Shown here in pieces: positions 9,735-18,676 of a stretch of DNA of 64,000 bases. Position 1 is the stretch's first letter; each line of letters begins with the position of its first letter. Under the pieces are notes generated by a model that was not told the origin of the DNA, did not search any database, and saw nothing but the letters and a program-made list of their open reading frames with translations. The stretch is taken from positions 1 to 64,000 of the forward strand of contig NZ_JRHC01000004.1 of assembly GCF_000949475.1 (NCBI RefSeq), given 5' to 3'. A program made the position numbers and the translations under genes. The stretch comes from Draconibacterium sediminis. Its GTDB lineage: Bacteria > Bacteroidota > Bacteroidia > Bacteroidales > Prolixibacteraceae.

Positions 9735-10766
9735 ATGGCCGAATCAAAATTTCAAACCATAGTAGATGTGCCGCAGTTTCCGTGGCAAACAGGTTATAAA
9801 ACGAAGAACCTGTTCATGGGATCGTGTTTTACCGAAAATGTTGGGGCGAAAATGGAAGCCCTGAAATACCCGGTTGACATCAATCCGTTTGGAATTTTAT
9901 ATAACCCGCTTTCCGTTGCCAACGGGCTGCAGCTATTGCTCGAAGAAAAGCAACTTTCGGCAATCGATCTTATAGAACACAACGGCCTTTGGCATAGCTT
10001 TAGCCATCATGGCCGTTTTTCGAATACCGAGCAAAAGATGGCCTTAGATGACATAAACACGCGTATTAAAAGCTCAGCAGCTTTTTTAAAAGAGGCCGGT
10101 TTTCTATTTCTCACTTTTGGAACAGCCTGGATTTACAGGTATAAAAAAAGCGGAGAACTGGTTTCGAACTGCCATAAAATTCCGGCACGTGAGTTTGTGC
10201 GCGAACGTTTGTCGGTACAACAAATCGTTGAAGTTTATCGGGAATTGCTGCACAAAATCTGGCAAATAAATCCTGAGCTAAAAGTGGTTTTTACGGTTAG
10301 CCCGATTCGTCATTGGAAAGACGGCGCTGTTGAAAACCAGCGAAGTAAGTCGACACTTGTATTGGCTGTCGATCAACTTATTCAGGAACTGGGTGCAGAT
10401 AAATGTGCCTATTTTCCGTCGTACGAAATTGTGATGGATGAACTGCGCGATTATCGTTTTTATGCCGAAGATATGTTGCACATTTCAGAGGTGGCCATCA
10501 AACATATATGGTCGCGTTTTGAAGCGGCACTAATCAACCCTGAAAGTATCGAAATTGCGCGGGAAGTTCAAAAAATATGCAATGCTGTAAAGCATCGTCC
10601 AATCAACAAAAAATCCCTTGAATATTCCAAATTTCTCCTTAGTTTTCTTAATAAATTGGAATTACTGGAAAAAAGATTCCCGTATCTTAATTTAAAGTTA
10701 GAAAAAGAATATTTTAATGTACAGATTGAGCAATTTGGTGGTAGTGACCAAACAATTGTAAGTTAA
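9735..10766 (+). CDS. GSCFA domain protein
   Basis: This 343-residue protein carries the GSCFA family signature (NLFMGSCFTENVG at about 25-40) and the conserved LTFGTAWIY and VSPIRHWKDGA blocks. The family is widespread in Bacteroidota and resembles SGNH/GDSL-type hydrolases; its biochemical role is not settled. No signal peptide is seen, so it is probably cytoplasmic. Its ATG abuts the branching-enzyme stop codon with no gap, implying translational coupling, and the debranching enzyme follows. The context suggests a role in glycogen metabolism or modification, perhaps an esterase acting on glucan; that is inference. Confidence 0.88.
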   Translation: MAESKFQTIVDVPQFPWQTGYKTKNLFMGSCFTENVGAKMEALKYPVDINPFGILYNPLSVANGLQLLLEEKQLSAIDLIEHNGLWHSFSHHGRFSNTEQKMALDDINTRIKSSAAFLKEAGFLFLTFGTAWIYRYKKSGELVSNCHKIPAREFVRERLSVQQIVEVYRELLHKIWQINPELKVVFTVSPIRHWKDGAVENQRSKSTLVLAVDQLIQELGADKCAYFPSYEIVMDELRDYRFYAEDMLHISEVAIKHIWSRFEAALINPESIEIAREVQKICNAVKHRPINKKSLEYSKFLLSFLNKLELLEKRFPYLNLKLEKEYFNVQIEQFGGSDQTIVS

Positions 10767-10839
10767 ATCCCTTAACTTAGTAGTGACAACTTCGTTGTGG
10801 CTGCTGAACCAATACTCAATTTACCAAAGTGTTATTAAT

Positions 10840-12786
10840 ATGCATTACCTTGAATTTGATAAGGAGCAGCTGGTAAATCTTGAATATTCGCTGTTCAAAG
10901 AAATATTACGATCAAACAGAGCCGGTTCTTATTTAAGTACTACGCTAAACGGCTGTAATACCCGAAAATACCACGGTTTGCTGGTGTGCCCTATTGAGAA
11001 TTTTGGAGGAGAAAAACACGTGTTGCTTTCGTCGCTCGATGAAACCGTAATACAAAACGAGGCCGAATTTAACCTCGGAATCCACCGCTATAAAGGTGGA
11101 ACCTACGAACCCAAAGGGCACAAATACATCCGCAATGTAGAGTTTGATGCGATACCAAAAATTACTTACCGTGTGGGTGGGGTTGTGCTAACAAAAGAAC
11201 GACTGCTGGTAGAAAAAGAGGAACAAATTCTCATAAAATATACCCTTGAGGAAGCTAAATCGCCAACAACATTGCGATTAAAACCATTCCTTGCTTTCCG
11301 GAATATTCATCAGCTGAGCAAGGCAAATATGTTTGTAAACCGCAAGTTCGGTAAGGCCAAAAACGGCATAAAAGCCTGTTTGTACGATGGCTACCCCGAT
11401 TTGTTTATGCAATGCAGCAAAGCGGTTGATTTTGTTGGGGTACCCGATTGGTATTACGATATTGAATACCTGAAAGAGCTGATCCGGGGTTACGAATATC
11501 TTGAAGATCTTTTTGTGCCGGGCTATTTTGAGTTTCCGATGAAAAAAGGTGAGTCGATCGTTTTTGCCGCGGGTTTAACAGAAGCAAATCCGGTGTCGTT
11601 AAAACAGCGCTTTACCAAAGAGCAGAACAAACGTGGAGGCAAAGAAACCTTCAACAGTGTTTTGGAGCGGGCCGCTCACCAGTTTATTATGCACGAAGGT
11701 TACACGGCCGATATTATTGCCGGTTTCCCCTGGTACAACAGCATTACCCGTCAAACTTTTATATCGCTTCCCGGATTGTGCCTGGCGTTTAACGACCCGA
11801 AACTGTGTGAGAAAATACTCGATTCTTACCTGAAATATTTTAACGATGGTTTTTTCCCCGATCAGATTAAGGATAAAAAACTGACCTACCATTCTGCCGA
11901 CACATCGTTGTGGTTTATTTGGGTTATTCAGCAGTATTTAAAGAAAAAGAACAATCCGAAGATGCTTTGGAGAACGTATGGCGAAGTGATCAAAAGAATA
12001 CTCAATGCCTATACCAGCGGGAAAAGGGATGATATAAAAATGCTGCCCAACGGATTGATTTATGCCGAAAAAGAAGATACCGCATTAACCTGGATGAATT
12101 CCAGTGTTGACGGAAAGGCTGTAATACCGCGCACCGGAAAGCCGGTTGAAGTGAATGCCTTGTGGTTTAACGCCATTTGTTTTGCCCTCGATTTAGCGGA
12201 TATGGCCGGCGACGACGAATTTATTACGCAATGGAAACATATGGTAAATAAAGTGGCGCAGTCGTTCCTGAAAACCTTCTGGAGCGATGGACACGGCTAC
12301 CTGGCCGATGTGGTAAAAGATGAGCAGCACGATTGGGCAGTTCGGCCAAATATGGTAATTGCGGTTGCCATGGATTATACACCGCTTACAAAAGAACAGC
12401 AAAAACAGGTGTTAAGTGTGGTGAAACGCAAACTGTTAACCAACAGGGGGCTGCGAACATTGTCGCCCGATCATTTGCGTTACTTTGGTAATATTAGCGG
12501 AGGCCCCAAAGAACGGGAGCTGGCGGTGCATCAGGGAGCTGTATGGCCCTGGTTGCTACAGTTTTTTGTTGAAGCCTATTTAAAGATTCACAAGCGCGGA
12601 GGATTGCCGTTTGTGAAACAGATTATGGAAAGTTTTGAAGCCGAAATGACCGAGCATTGTATCGGAAATATTCCTGAGATGTACGATGGCGACCCGCCAC
12701 ATGTTGGAAAGGGCGCCATTTCGCAGGCCTGGAATGTGGCAGGTGTTTCGTATGCGCTTGATTTGGTGCAGAACTATACAGAATAA
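10840..12786 (+). CDS. Glycogen debranching enzyme (amylo-alpha-1,6-glucosidase, GH133 type)
   Basis: This 648-residue cytoplasmic enzyme would remove alpha-1,6 branch stubs during glycogen breakdown. It has an N-terminal GDE_N domain (about 15-230, with CNTRKYHGLLV) and a C-terminal (alpha/alpha)6 glucosidase domain (about 280-645, with GFPWYNSITRQTFISLPG and a conserved HQGAVWPW). I chose the ATG at 10840 because the protein then begins MHYLEFDKEQLVNLEYS, as in homologues; an in-frame GTG at 10783 adds an unlike segment. It lies 73 bp after the GSCFA stop and just upstream of the GT4 gene, which is the usual debrancher-GT-GH57 order in Bacteroidota. Confidence 0.9.
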   Translation: MHYLEFDKEQLVNLEYSLFKEILRSNRAGSYLSTTLNGCNTRKYHGLLVCPIENFGGEKHVLLSSLDETVIQNEAEFNLGIHRYKGGTYEPKGHKYIRNVEFDAIPKITYRVGGVVLTKERLLVEKEEQILIKYTLEEAKSPTTLRLKPFLAFRNIHQLSKANMFVNRKFGKAKNGIKACLYDGYPDLFMQCSKAVDFVGVPDWYYDIEYLKELIRGYEYLEDLFVPGYFEFPMKKGESIVFAAGLTEANPVSLKQRFTKEQNKRGGKETFNSVLERAAHQFIMHEGYTADIIAGFPWYNSITRQTFISLPGLCLAFNDPKLCEKILDSYLKYFNDGFFPDQIKDKKLTYHSADTSLWFIWVIQQYLKKKNNPKMLWRTYGEVIKRILNAYTSGKRDDIKMLPNGLIYAEKEDTALTWMNSSVDGKAVIPRTGKPVEVNALWFNAICFALDLADMAGDDEFITQWKHMVNKVAQSFLKTFWSDGHGYLADVVKDEQHDWAVRPNMVIAVAMDYTPLTKEQQKQVLSVVKRKLLTNRGLRTLSPDHLRYFGNISGGPKERELAVHQGAVWPWLLQFFVEAYLKIHKRGGLPFVKQIMESFEAEMTEHCIGNIPEMYDGDPPHVGKGAISQAWNVAGVSYALDLVQNYTE

Positions 12787-12835
12787 ACCAAAAACAATTG
12801 ATTTTTGGGATGTAACCGGAAAATTAGAAGATCAG

Positions 12836-14128
12836 ATGAAGGTATTAATGTTTGGATGGGAATTTCCGCCCCATATCTCCGGTGGATTGGGGACAGCCTG
12901 TTACGGGCTTACAAAAGGTATGGCTGAGATTGAAGATATTGACGTAACTTTTGTGGTTCCAAAGGCTTTTGGCGACGAAGATCAGTCGCGAATAAAGCTG
13001 ATTGGAGCCAATAACATTCCCGTAAGCCGAACGACCTTTACTTTTGATGAGGGCGGAAAAACAATGGAATACCTCGAAGTAGATTCGCCCATTCTTCCTT
13101 ACGTTACCGAAGATGAATTCTGGACTTTAAAAAGCAAACGTTACACAGGCCAGACAAAATTTGTTGAAACCGACGAAAATTCAAAGATCGAATTCAGCGG
13201 TGGTTATGGCCCCGATCTGTTAAAAGAAATTCGCAATTATGCGCTGGTGGCTCGTTTGATTGCCGAAGATAATTCCTGCGACATTATTCATGCACACGAC
13301 TGGCTCACATATCCGGCAGGAATAGCTGCCAGCCAGTCCACAGGAAAACCATTGGTTATTCATGTGCATGCCACCGATTTCGACCGAAGCGGAGGCGATG
13401 TAAACCCGCGGGTTTATGCCATTGAGCGAGAAGGTATGGAAGCGGCCGATAAAATTATTGCGGTAAGCAATCTTACCCGGAAAATGGTGATCGAAAAGTA
13501 CGGAATTCCACCCGAAAAAGTGGTTACCGTTTATAACGCCGTTGAGTCGGTAAATAATGAAAAAGGAAGTTTGCCGCCAAAAGGCGTTAAGGATAAAGTG
13601 GTTACTTTTTTAGGAAGGATAACCATGCAAAAAGGCCCCGGCTATTTTGTTGAAGCTGCCAACCTGGTGCTCAAAAAAATGCGGAATGCACGTTTTGTTA
13701 TGGCCGGAAGCGGCGATATGATGAATGAAATGATAGCCCGGACAGCAGCATTGGGCATCGCCGATAAATTTCATTTTACCGGTTTCCTGAAGGGGAATGA
13801 TGTGAACGACCTTTTTAGCATGACCGATGTGTTTGTTATGCCCTCGGTGTCGGAGCCTTTCGGAATTGTACCGCTTGAAGCCATGCAGTTAAATGTTCCG
13901 GTAATTATATCCAACCAGTCGGGGGTGTCAGAGATTTTAAAACATGCTATAAAGATCGATTTTTGGGATACTTATGCCATGGCCGATGCTATTTATGGTG
14001 TATTGAATTATTCCTCGTTGGCCCAGCATTTTAAAAGTGCCGGAAAAACAGAGGTGGATGAATTAAAGTGGACACACTCGGCCCGCGAAGTGAGAAAAGT
14101 TTACGAAAGTACCTTGCAAGAATTTTAA
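12836..14128 (+). CDS. GT4-type glycosyltransferase, probable glycogen synthase
   Basis: This 430-residue GT-B glucosyltransferase starts MKVLMFGWEFPPHISGGLG, the classic GlgA/GT4 N-terminus that binds the sugar nucleotide. It carries IIHAHDWLTYPAG, VTFLGRITMQKGP and the C-terminal donor motif SVSEPFGIVPLEAM with the E-x7-E pattern. It would elongate alpha-1,4-glucan. The donor is unknown: no glgC is in the window, and UDP-glucose use is reported for a related genus (Prevotella). The start is set at the ATG at 12836; upstream codons from 12686 overlap the debranching gene in another frame and are not conserved-looking. It lies 50 bp downstream of the debrancher and 10 bp upstream of GH57. Confidence 0.85.
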   Translation: MKVLMFGWEFPPHISGGLGTACYGLTKGMAEIEDIDVTFVVPKAFGDEDQSRIKLIGANNIPVSRTTFTFDEGGKTMEYLEVDSPILPYVTEDEFWTLKSKRYTGQTKFVETDENSKIEFSGGYGPDLLKEIRNYALVARLIAEDNSCDIIHAHDWLTYPAGIAASQSTGKPLVIHVHATDFDRSGGDVNPRVYAIEREGMEAADKIIAVSNLTRKMVIEKYGIPPEKVVTVYNAVESVNNEKGSLPPKGVKDKVVTFLGRITMQKGPGYFVEAANLVLKKMRNARFVMAGSGDMMNEMIARTAALGIADKFHFTGFLKGNDVNDLFSMTDVFVMPSVSEPFGIVPLEAMQLNVPVIISNQSGVSEILKHAIKIDFWDTYAMADAIYGVLNYSSLAQHFKSAGKTEVDELKWTHSAREVRKVYESTLQEF

Positions 14129-14138
14129 CCCAACTGCT

Positions 14139-15467
14139 ATGAAGTCAATTTGTTTGTTTTTTCAAATACATCAACCGTTCAGGCACCGGCGTTACCGTTT
14201 TTTCGATATCGGTAACGACCACTACTATTACGACGACTATTCAAACGAAAGCATAATCAGAAATATAGCCGACAAAAGTTATTTGCCGGCCAATAAACTG
14301 TTGCTCGAACTGGCTAAAAAACTGGGTGATAAGTTTAAGGTTGCTTTTTCTATAACCGGAGTGGCACTGGAGCAGTTTGAGCTTTATGCACCCGATGTTA
14401 TCGAGTCGTTTCAGAAATTGGCAAAAACCGGTTGTGTTGAGTTTTTGGCCGAAACCTACTCGCATTCGCTGAGTTCGTTAAGAGATATAAATGCTTTTAC
14501 CGATCAGGTGAAAAAGCACGACGATCAGATCTTCAGGTTGTTTGGTCAGAAACCGCGTGTTTTCCGCAATACCGAAATGATCTACTCCGACGAAATTGGA
14601 GAGAAAGTGGCCAAGCTGGGTTATTCGGCCATGTTAACTGAAGGAGCCAAACACGTGCTGGGATGGAAAAGCCCTGACTTTCTGTATGTAAACGCCATAA
14701 ATCCGCGGCTAAAAGTATTAATGCGTAACTATAAACTGAGCGACGACATTGGATTTCGCTTTTCAGACAAAAACTGGGATAAGCACCCGCTAACAGCAGA
14801 AAAATATGTGGGCTGGCTTGAAAAGGTTGGAGAAAAAGAAGAGGTAATTAACTTGTTTATGGGCTACGATTCGTTTGGAACCCGGCAGCCAAAAGAAGCC
14901 GGAATATTCGATTTCTTAAAAGCGTTGGCTGAGCAGGTGGTAAAAAGCGATAAGCTAAAATTTTCAACCCCTTCCGAAGCGGTTGATGAACTTCAGCCGA
15001 TTTCGGTTGTTAGTGTTCCACATCCAATTTCCTGGTCCGACGAAGAGCGCGATCTTAGTGCTTGGCTCGGGAATGAAATGCAAAAAGAGGCCTTTGAAAA
15101 ATTGTATGCCATGAAAGGACAAATGGCCCGGTGTACCGACGCTGTTCTTCAGAAGGATTGGAATTACCTGCAGGCGAGCGATCATTTCTTTTACATGTCG
15201 ACCAAGTATTTTGCCGATGGTAATCCGCATAAATCCTACAGCCATTTTGATTCGCCTTACGAGGCCTTTATCAATTATATGAATGTGCTGAGCGATTTTA
15301 AAATCCGGTTAAACGCACACGTTCCCGAAAGTGAAGTGGAGAATGAAATCGCTTCGCTTCATCGTTTGTTGGAAGAAAAAGAAGAAAAGATAAAAAAGAT
15401 GGAAGCCGATTTGCGCCGTTTGCAAAAAACGAAAAAGCAAAAAACGACTTTGCGAAAAAAGAAATAG
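14139..15467 (+). CDS. GH57 family alpha-glucanase (alpha-amylase-like)
   Basis: This 442-residue cytoplasmic protein begins MKSICLFFQIHQPFRHRRY; the HQP motif at residues 10-12 is the first conserved region of GH57. FLAETYSHSLSSL (E105 within it) and FRNTEMIYSDEIGEKVAKLGY match the following blocks. After the catalytic domain the last ~45 residues form a charged coiled coil ending in a Lys-rich tail (LRKKK). It is coupled to the glucosyltransferase with a 10-bp gap. It is a likely glucan hydrolase or transferase; GH57 covers amylases, branching enzymes and 4-alpha-glucanotransferases, so the exact reaction is uncertain. Confidence 0.85.
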   Translation: MKSICLFFQIHQPFRHRRYRFFDIGNDHYYYDDYSNESIIRNIADKSYLPANKLLLELAKKLGDKFKVAFSITGVALEQFELYAPDVIESFQKLAKTGCVEFLAETYSHSLSSLRDINAFTDQVKKHDDQIFRLFGQKPRVFRNTEMIYSDEIGEKVAKLGYSAMLTEGAKHVLGWKSPDFLYVNAINPRLKVLMRNYKLSDDIGFRFSDKNWDKHPLTAEKYVGWLEKVGEKEEVINLFMGYDSFGTRQPKEAGIFDFLKALAEQVVKSDKLKFSTPSEAVDELQPISVVSVPHPISWSDEERDLSAWLGNEMQKEAFEKLYAMKGQMARCTDAVLQKDWNYLQASDHFFYMSTKYFADGNPHKSYSHFDSPYEAFINYMNVLSDFKIRLNAHVPESEVENEIASLHRLLEEKEEKIKKMEADLRRLQKTKKQKTTLRKKK

Positions 15468-15537
15468 AAGATTTGTCGCTAACATTAAATTCACTTAACG
15501 ATAATTGTAGAACAAACAATTTGTTGAAATGATAATC

Positions 15538-15571
15538 TAATTTTGCAGCTCGTTCTAAGTGAGTTAGAACG
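15538..15571 (+). promoter_or_regulatory. Promoter -7 box and 5' hairpin ahead of the phosphorylase gene
   Basis: TAATTTTG at 15538-15545 matches TAnnTTTG. Just downstream, near the expected transcription start, CGTTCTAA (15551-15558) and TTAGAACG (15564-15571) form a perfect 8-bp stem with a 5-nt loop. The hairpin could stabilise the mRNA 5' end or be an operator. The -33 region is weak. Confidence 0.5.
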
Positions 15572-15620
15572 ATTGACTTACCCGCTGGGTATAGTTTGTA
15601 ATTAATAAAATGAGAAGAAA

Positions 15621-18191
15621 ATGGAGGAGAAAAAATTTATAAAAAACCCGGTTGTGGGAGAGCCGGTATGGAAACGGATTATTGTAGAATCTAACGTTCC
15701 GGAAAGTCTTTCACCATTGCGCGACCTTTCAAAAAACCTTTGGTGGGTTTGGAATTCAGAAGCACGCGAATTATTTCAGCAGATAGATGCGGAAATTTGG
15801 GAAGAATGTGCCCATAACCCGATTGTATTGCTCGATCAGGTGAGCTATAATCGTTTTAAAGAGCTGGAACGCGACGAAATGTTCGTAGCGCGAATGCACG
15901 AAGTGAATGCAAAATTCAATCAATATCTTGATGAGCGTAAAGAGCTGGCAGGCCCCGGAATCTCGTATTTCAGTATGGAGTACGGTTTGCACGACAGCTT
16001 GAAAATATTCTCGGGAGGTTTGGGTATTTTGGCCGGCGACTACCTGAAAGAAGCCAGCGATATGAAAGTAAAACTGGTTGCCGTAGGTTTGTTGTATCGC
16101 TACGGATATTTTAAACAAACCCTGAATTTACATGGCGAGCAAATGGCTGTTTACGATGCACAGCAATTCTCGAAGATACCGGTTCAGCCGGCATTGGATA
16201 AAAATGGTGAATGGGTGCGCGTTGAAGTGCAATATCCGGGAAGAACATTGATCGGACGTGTTTGGCAAACCAATATTGGCTCGGTAAAATTGTATTTGCT
16301 TGATGCCGACCATCATGAAAATAACGATGCCGACCGTTTTGTAACCCATCATTTATACGGTGGCGACAACGAAAACCGCCTGAAACAGGAGATGTTACTT
16401 GGTTTGGGTGGTATTCAGGCATTAAAAAAGCTGGGCGTAGAATCAGATATTTATCACTGTAACGAAGGGCACGCAGCGTTTATCGGTATACAGCGTATTG
16501 CCAATCTGATGGCAGAACAGAAACTTAGCTACGCCGAGGCTAAAGAGGTTGTAAATGCATCAACAGTGTTTACAACGCACACGCCGGTTCCGGCAGGGCA
16601 CGATTCTTTTCATGTGGATATGTTCCGTCATTACATGAATTTCTTTGTCGAAAAGTTGGGATTGACCTGGGAAGATTTCGAGATGTTGGGTAAAGCCAGG
16701 GCTGAGGAAGATCATTTCAATATGAGTTACCTGGCCAGCAACTTGTCGCAGGGAATTAACGGCGTTAGTATGCTGCACGGTGACGTAAGTAAGGCGGTGC
16801 TAAAACATTTGTACCAGGGTTACCTGGAGGAGGAACTGGAGATTGGTTATGTAACCAACGGTGTTCACTACCCAACCTGGGCAGCACAGGAATGGAAAGA
16901 CATTCATAAAAAATATTTTGGCGAAGAATTTCCGACCAATCAATTGGATTTTGATGTGTGGAAGAATATTTACAACGTTCCGGATTACGAGATTTGGGAG
17001 CTGCGTAAAAAATTGCGTCAAAAACTGATTAACTACATCAAAGAGCGTTTCTCAGATAACTGGGTTAAACGTTCGGAGAATCCGAAGTTGATCAGCGAGA
17101 TTCTCGGAAAATTGAATCCGAATACCTTAACAATTGGTTTTGCACGCAGGTTTGCCACCTACAAACGTGCGCACTTGTTGTTCCGCAATCTCGACCGCTT
17201 GGCGAAAATTGTAAATAATCCTGAGCGTCCGGTACAGTTTATCTTTGCAGGTAAAGCTCACCCGGCTGATAAAGCAGGACAGGATCTGATTAAAAATATT
17301 GTTGAAGTATCGAAACGTCCTGAGTTTCGTGGTAAAATTCTTTTCGTTCAGAACTACGACATGAACCTGGCAAAAATGCTGTTGCAGGGTGTTGATGTTT
17401 GGATGAACACGCCAACCCGTCCGTTGGAAGCTTCGGGAACAAGCGGCGAAAAAGGAGTTATGAACGGTACGCTGCACTTCTCAGTTCTTGATGGATGGTG
17501 GGTTGAAGGTTACCGGAAAGATGCCGGATGGGCACTGCCGGCCGAGCGCGCTTACGATGTACAGGATTTCCAGGATGAGTTGGATGCCGAAACCATTTAC
17601 AATATTCTGGAAGAAGAAGTTGTGCCTGCTTATTATGGCCGCAACCAATACGATATTCCTGAAAAATGGGTGGGATATGTGAAAAATACCATTGCAAATG
17701 TTTCGCCAAACTTTACCACATCGCGAATGATGCGCGACTACCAGGACCGTTACTACAATCCGCAGTACGAACGTTCTCAACGTGTGAATGCCGATGGTTT
17801 TAACCTGGCGAAAGAAATTGCTGCCTGGAAAGCCAAAGTAGCTGCAAAATGGGATGGAGTTGAGGTGAAAAACATCGAAATCATTGACGGTATTGCGCAC
17901 ACCATGGTGATGGGTGATAAGTACCCGGTAAAAGTATCGGTTGATTTAAATGGACTGAAACCGGAGGAAGTTGGTGTGGAATTATTAATTGCTGAAAATA
18001 AAGACGGACAGGAAAGAATTGTTGATACAGTTGAATTTATTCCTGAAAAAAGCGAAGGCACATCTTGCTGTTACAAGCATACTATTTTGCCCGACCACCC
18101 CGGGTCGTTCTCCTACAGTTTCAGGGTGTATGCAAAACATCCGGAATTGCCGCACCGCCAGGATTTCCGATTCATTAAATGGATCAGCTAA
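15621..18191 (+). CDS. glgP: Alpha-glucan (glycogen) phosphorylase, GT35
   Basis: This 856-residue enzyme would release glucose-1-phosphate from glycogen. It belongs to the short-type alpha-glucan family phosphorylases, with an N-terminal DUF3417-like segment (PLRDLSKNLWWVWNSEAREL, about 30-50) and the catalytic domain (ISYFSMEYGLHDSLKIFSGGLG at about 112-133, and EGHAAFIGIQRI). The PLP lysine is K611 in GTSGEKGVMNG, where many relatives have GMKAA. It closes the glycogen cluster but has its own promoter-like sequence and is followed by a strong terminator. The ATG at 15621 is used; a 10-codon frame from 15610 overlaps it out of frame. Confidence 0.92.
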   Translation: MEEKKFIKNPVVGEPVWKRIIVESNVPESLSPLRDLSKNLWWVWNSEARELFQQIDAEIWEECAHNPIVLLDQVSYNRFKELERDEMFVARMHEVNAKFNQYLDERKELAGPGISYFSMEYGLHDSLKIFSGGLGILAGDYLKEASDMKVKLVAVGLLYRYGYFKQTLNLHGEQMAVYDAQQFSKIPVQPALDKNGEWVRVEVQYPGRTLIGRVWQTNIGSVKLYLLDADHHENNDADRFVTHHLYGGDNENRLKQEMLLGLGGIQALKKLGVESDIYHCNEGHAAFIGIQRIANLMAEQKLSYAEAKEVVNASTVFTTHTPVPAGHDSFHVDMFRHYMNFFVEKLGLTWEDFEMLGKARAEEDHFNMSYLASNLSQGINGVSMLHGDVSKAVLKHLYQGYLEEELEIGYVTNGVHYPTWAAQEWKDIHKKYFGEEFPTNQLDFDVWKNIYNVPDYEIWELRKKLRQKLINYIKERFSDNWVKRSENPKLISEILGKLNPNTLTIGFARRFATYKRAHLLFRNLDRLAKIVNNPERPVQFIFAGKAHPADKAGQDLIKNIVEVSKRPEFRGKILFVQNYDMNLAKMLLQGVDVWMNTPTRPLEASGTSGEKGVMNGTLHFSVLDGWWVEGYRKDAGWALPAERAYDVQDFQDELDAETIYNILEEEVVPAYYGRNQYDIPEKWVGYVKNTIANVSPNFTTSRMMRDYQDRYYNPQYERSQRVNADGFNLAKEIAAWKAKVAAKWDGVEVKNIEIIDGIAHTMVMGDKYPVKVSVDLNGLKPEEVGVELLIAENKDGQERIVDTVEFIPEKSEGTSCCYKHTILPDHPGSFSYSFRVYAKHPELPHRQDFRFIKWIS

Positions 18192-18244
18192 TCCCGCAGT
18201 GGAACATTGATGTATTTGCAAAAGCAAAAATGAAATAAACAGAA

Positions 18245-18270
18245 AGGTGTTCAAACGAGCACCTTTTTTT
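18245..18270 (+). terminator. Intrinsic terminator after phosphorylase
   Basis: AGGTGTTC (18245-18252), loop AAAC, GAGCACCT (18257-18264), then a run of seven T. One G-T wobble. It ends the glycogen cluster transcript. Confidence 0.88.
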
Positions 18271-18676
18271 ATTGAAGTGAAGTTAAGCTGTTGTGCAACA
18301 TTAGTTTCAAAATGACATTGAACGCAAAATAGTAATTGACGTCATTTTTACATTTCATTCAAACTGTTATTTTTACGTCGTAATCAAATGTCGGGAGAAA
18401 CAAGTCCTGGTAACCAGGGTGAATATCAAAGCTGAAGAACACCAGGCATTTGGTACAAGAGAAAATGAAAATTTAACAGATGAAACGAGCATATAAAATA
18501 ATTACTTCCAAAAGAATAACTAAAAATGTGCGAGTTCCATACGATGCCCTAATAAATAAACAATTTTAATCGTATGAAACGAGTGTGAATTTTTATTCTT
18601 CAAATTCACAAACAGGAAGAATTAAAATTCATAGGGTGTTACATCGAATACAAATGAAACGAACAATTTTAATGAG
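18271..18676 (+). promoter_or_regulatory. Long leader of the XRE/acyl-CoA synthetase operon with motifs shared with the branching-enzyme leader
   Basis: About 400 bp without a standard gene. TATTTTTA at 18368-18375 is a promoter-like box, and CCTGG-TAA-CCAGG (18406-18418) forms a small hairpin. Blocks ATGAAACGAGCA (18480-18491), TGCGAGTTCCAT (18529-18540) and AATTTTAAT.AGATGAA (ending at the XRE start) also occur in the same order at 7626-7637, 7673-7684 and 7703-7720. Short frames starting Met-Lys-Arg begin at 18480 (29 codons), 18574 (4 codons) and 18654 (8 codons); the last ends by ATGA overlap with the XRE start. Confidence 0.55.

Noticed and set aside
18406-18460. Riboswitch in the XRE leader (CCTGG-TAA-CCAGG and nearby ACCA...TGGT)
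   Set aside because: Only short hairpins are visible and no known riboswitch core (SAM, cobalamin, TPP or others) could be matched.
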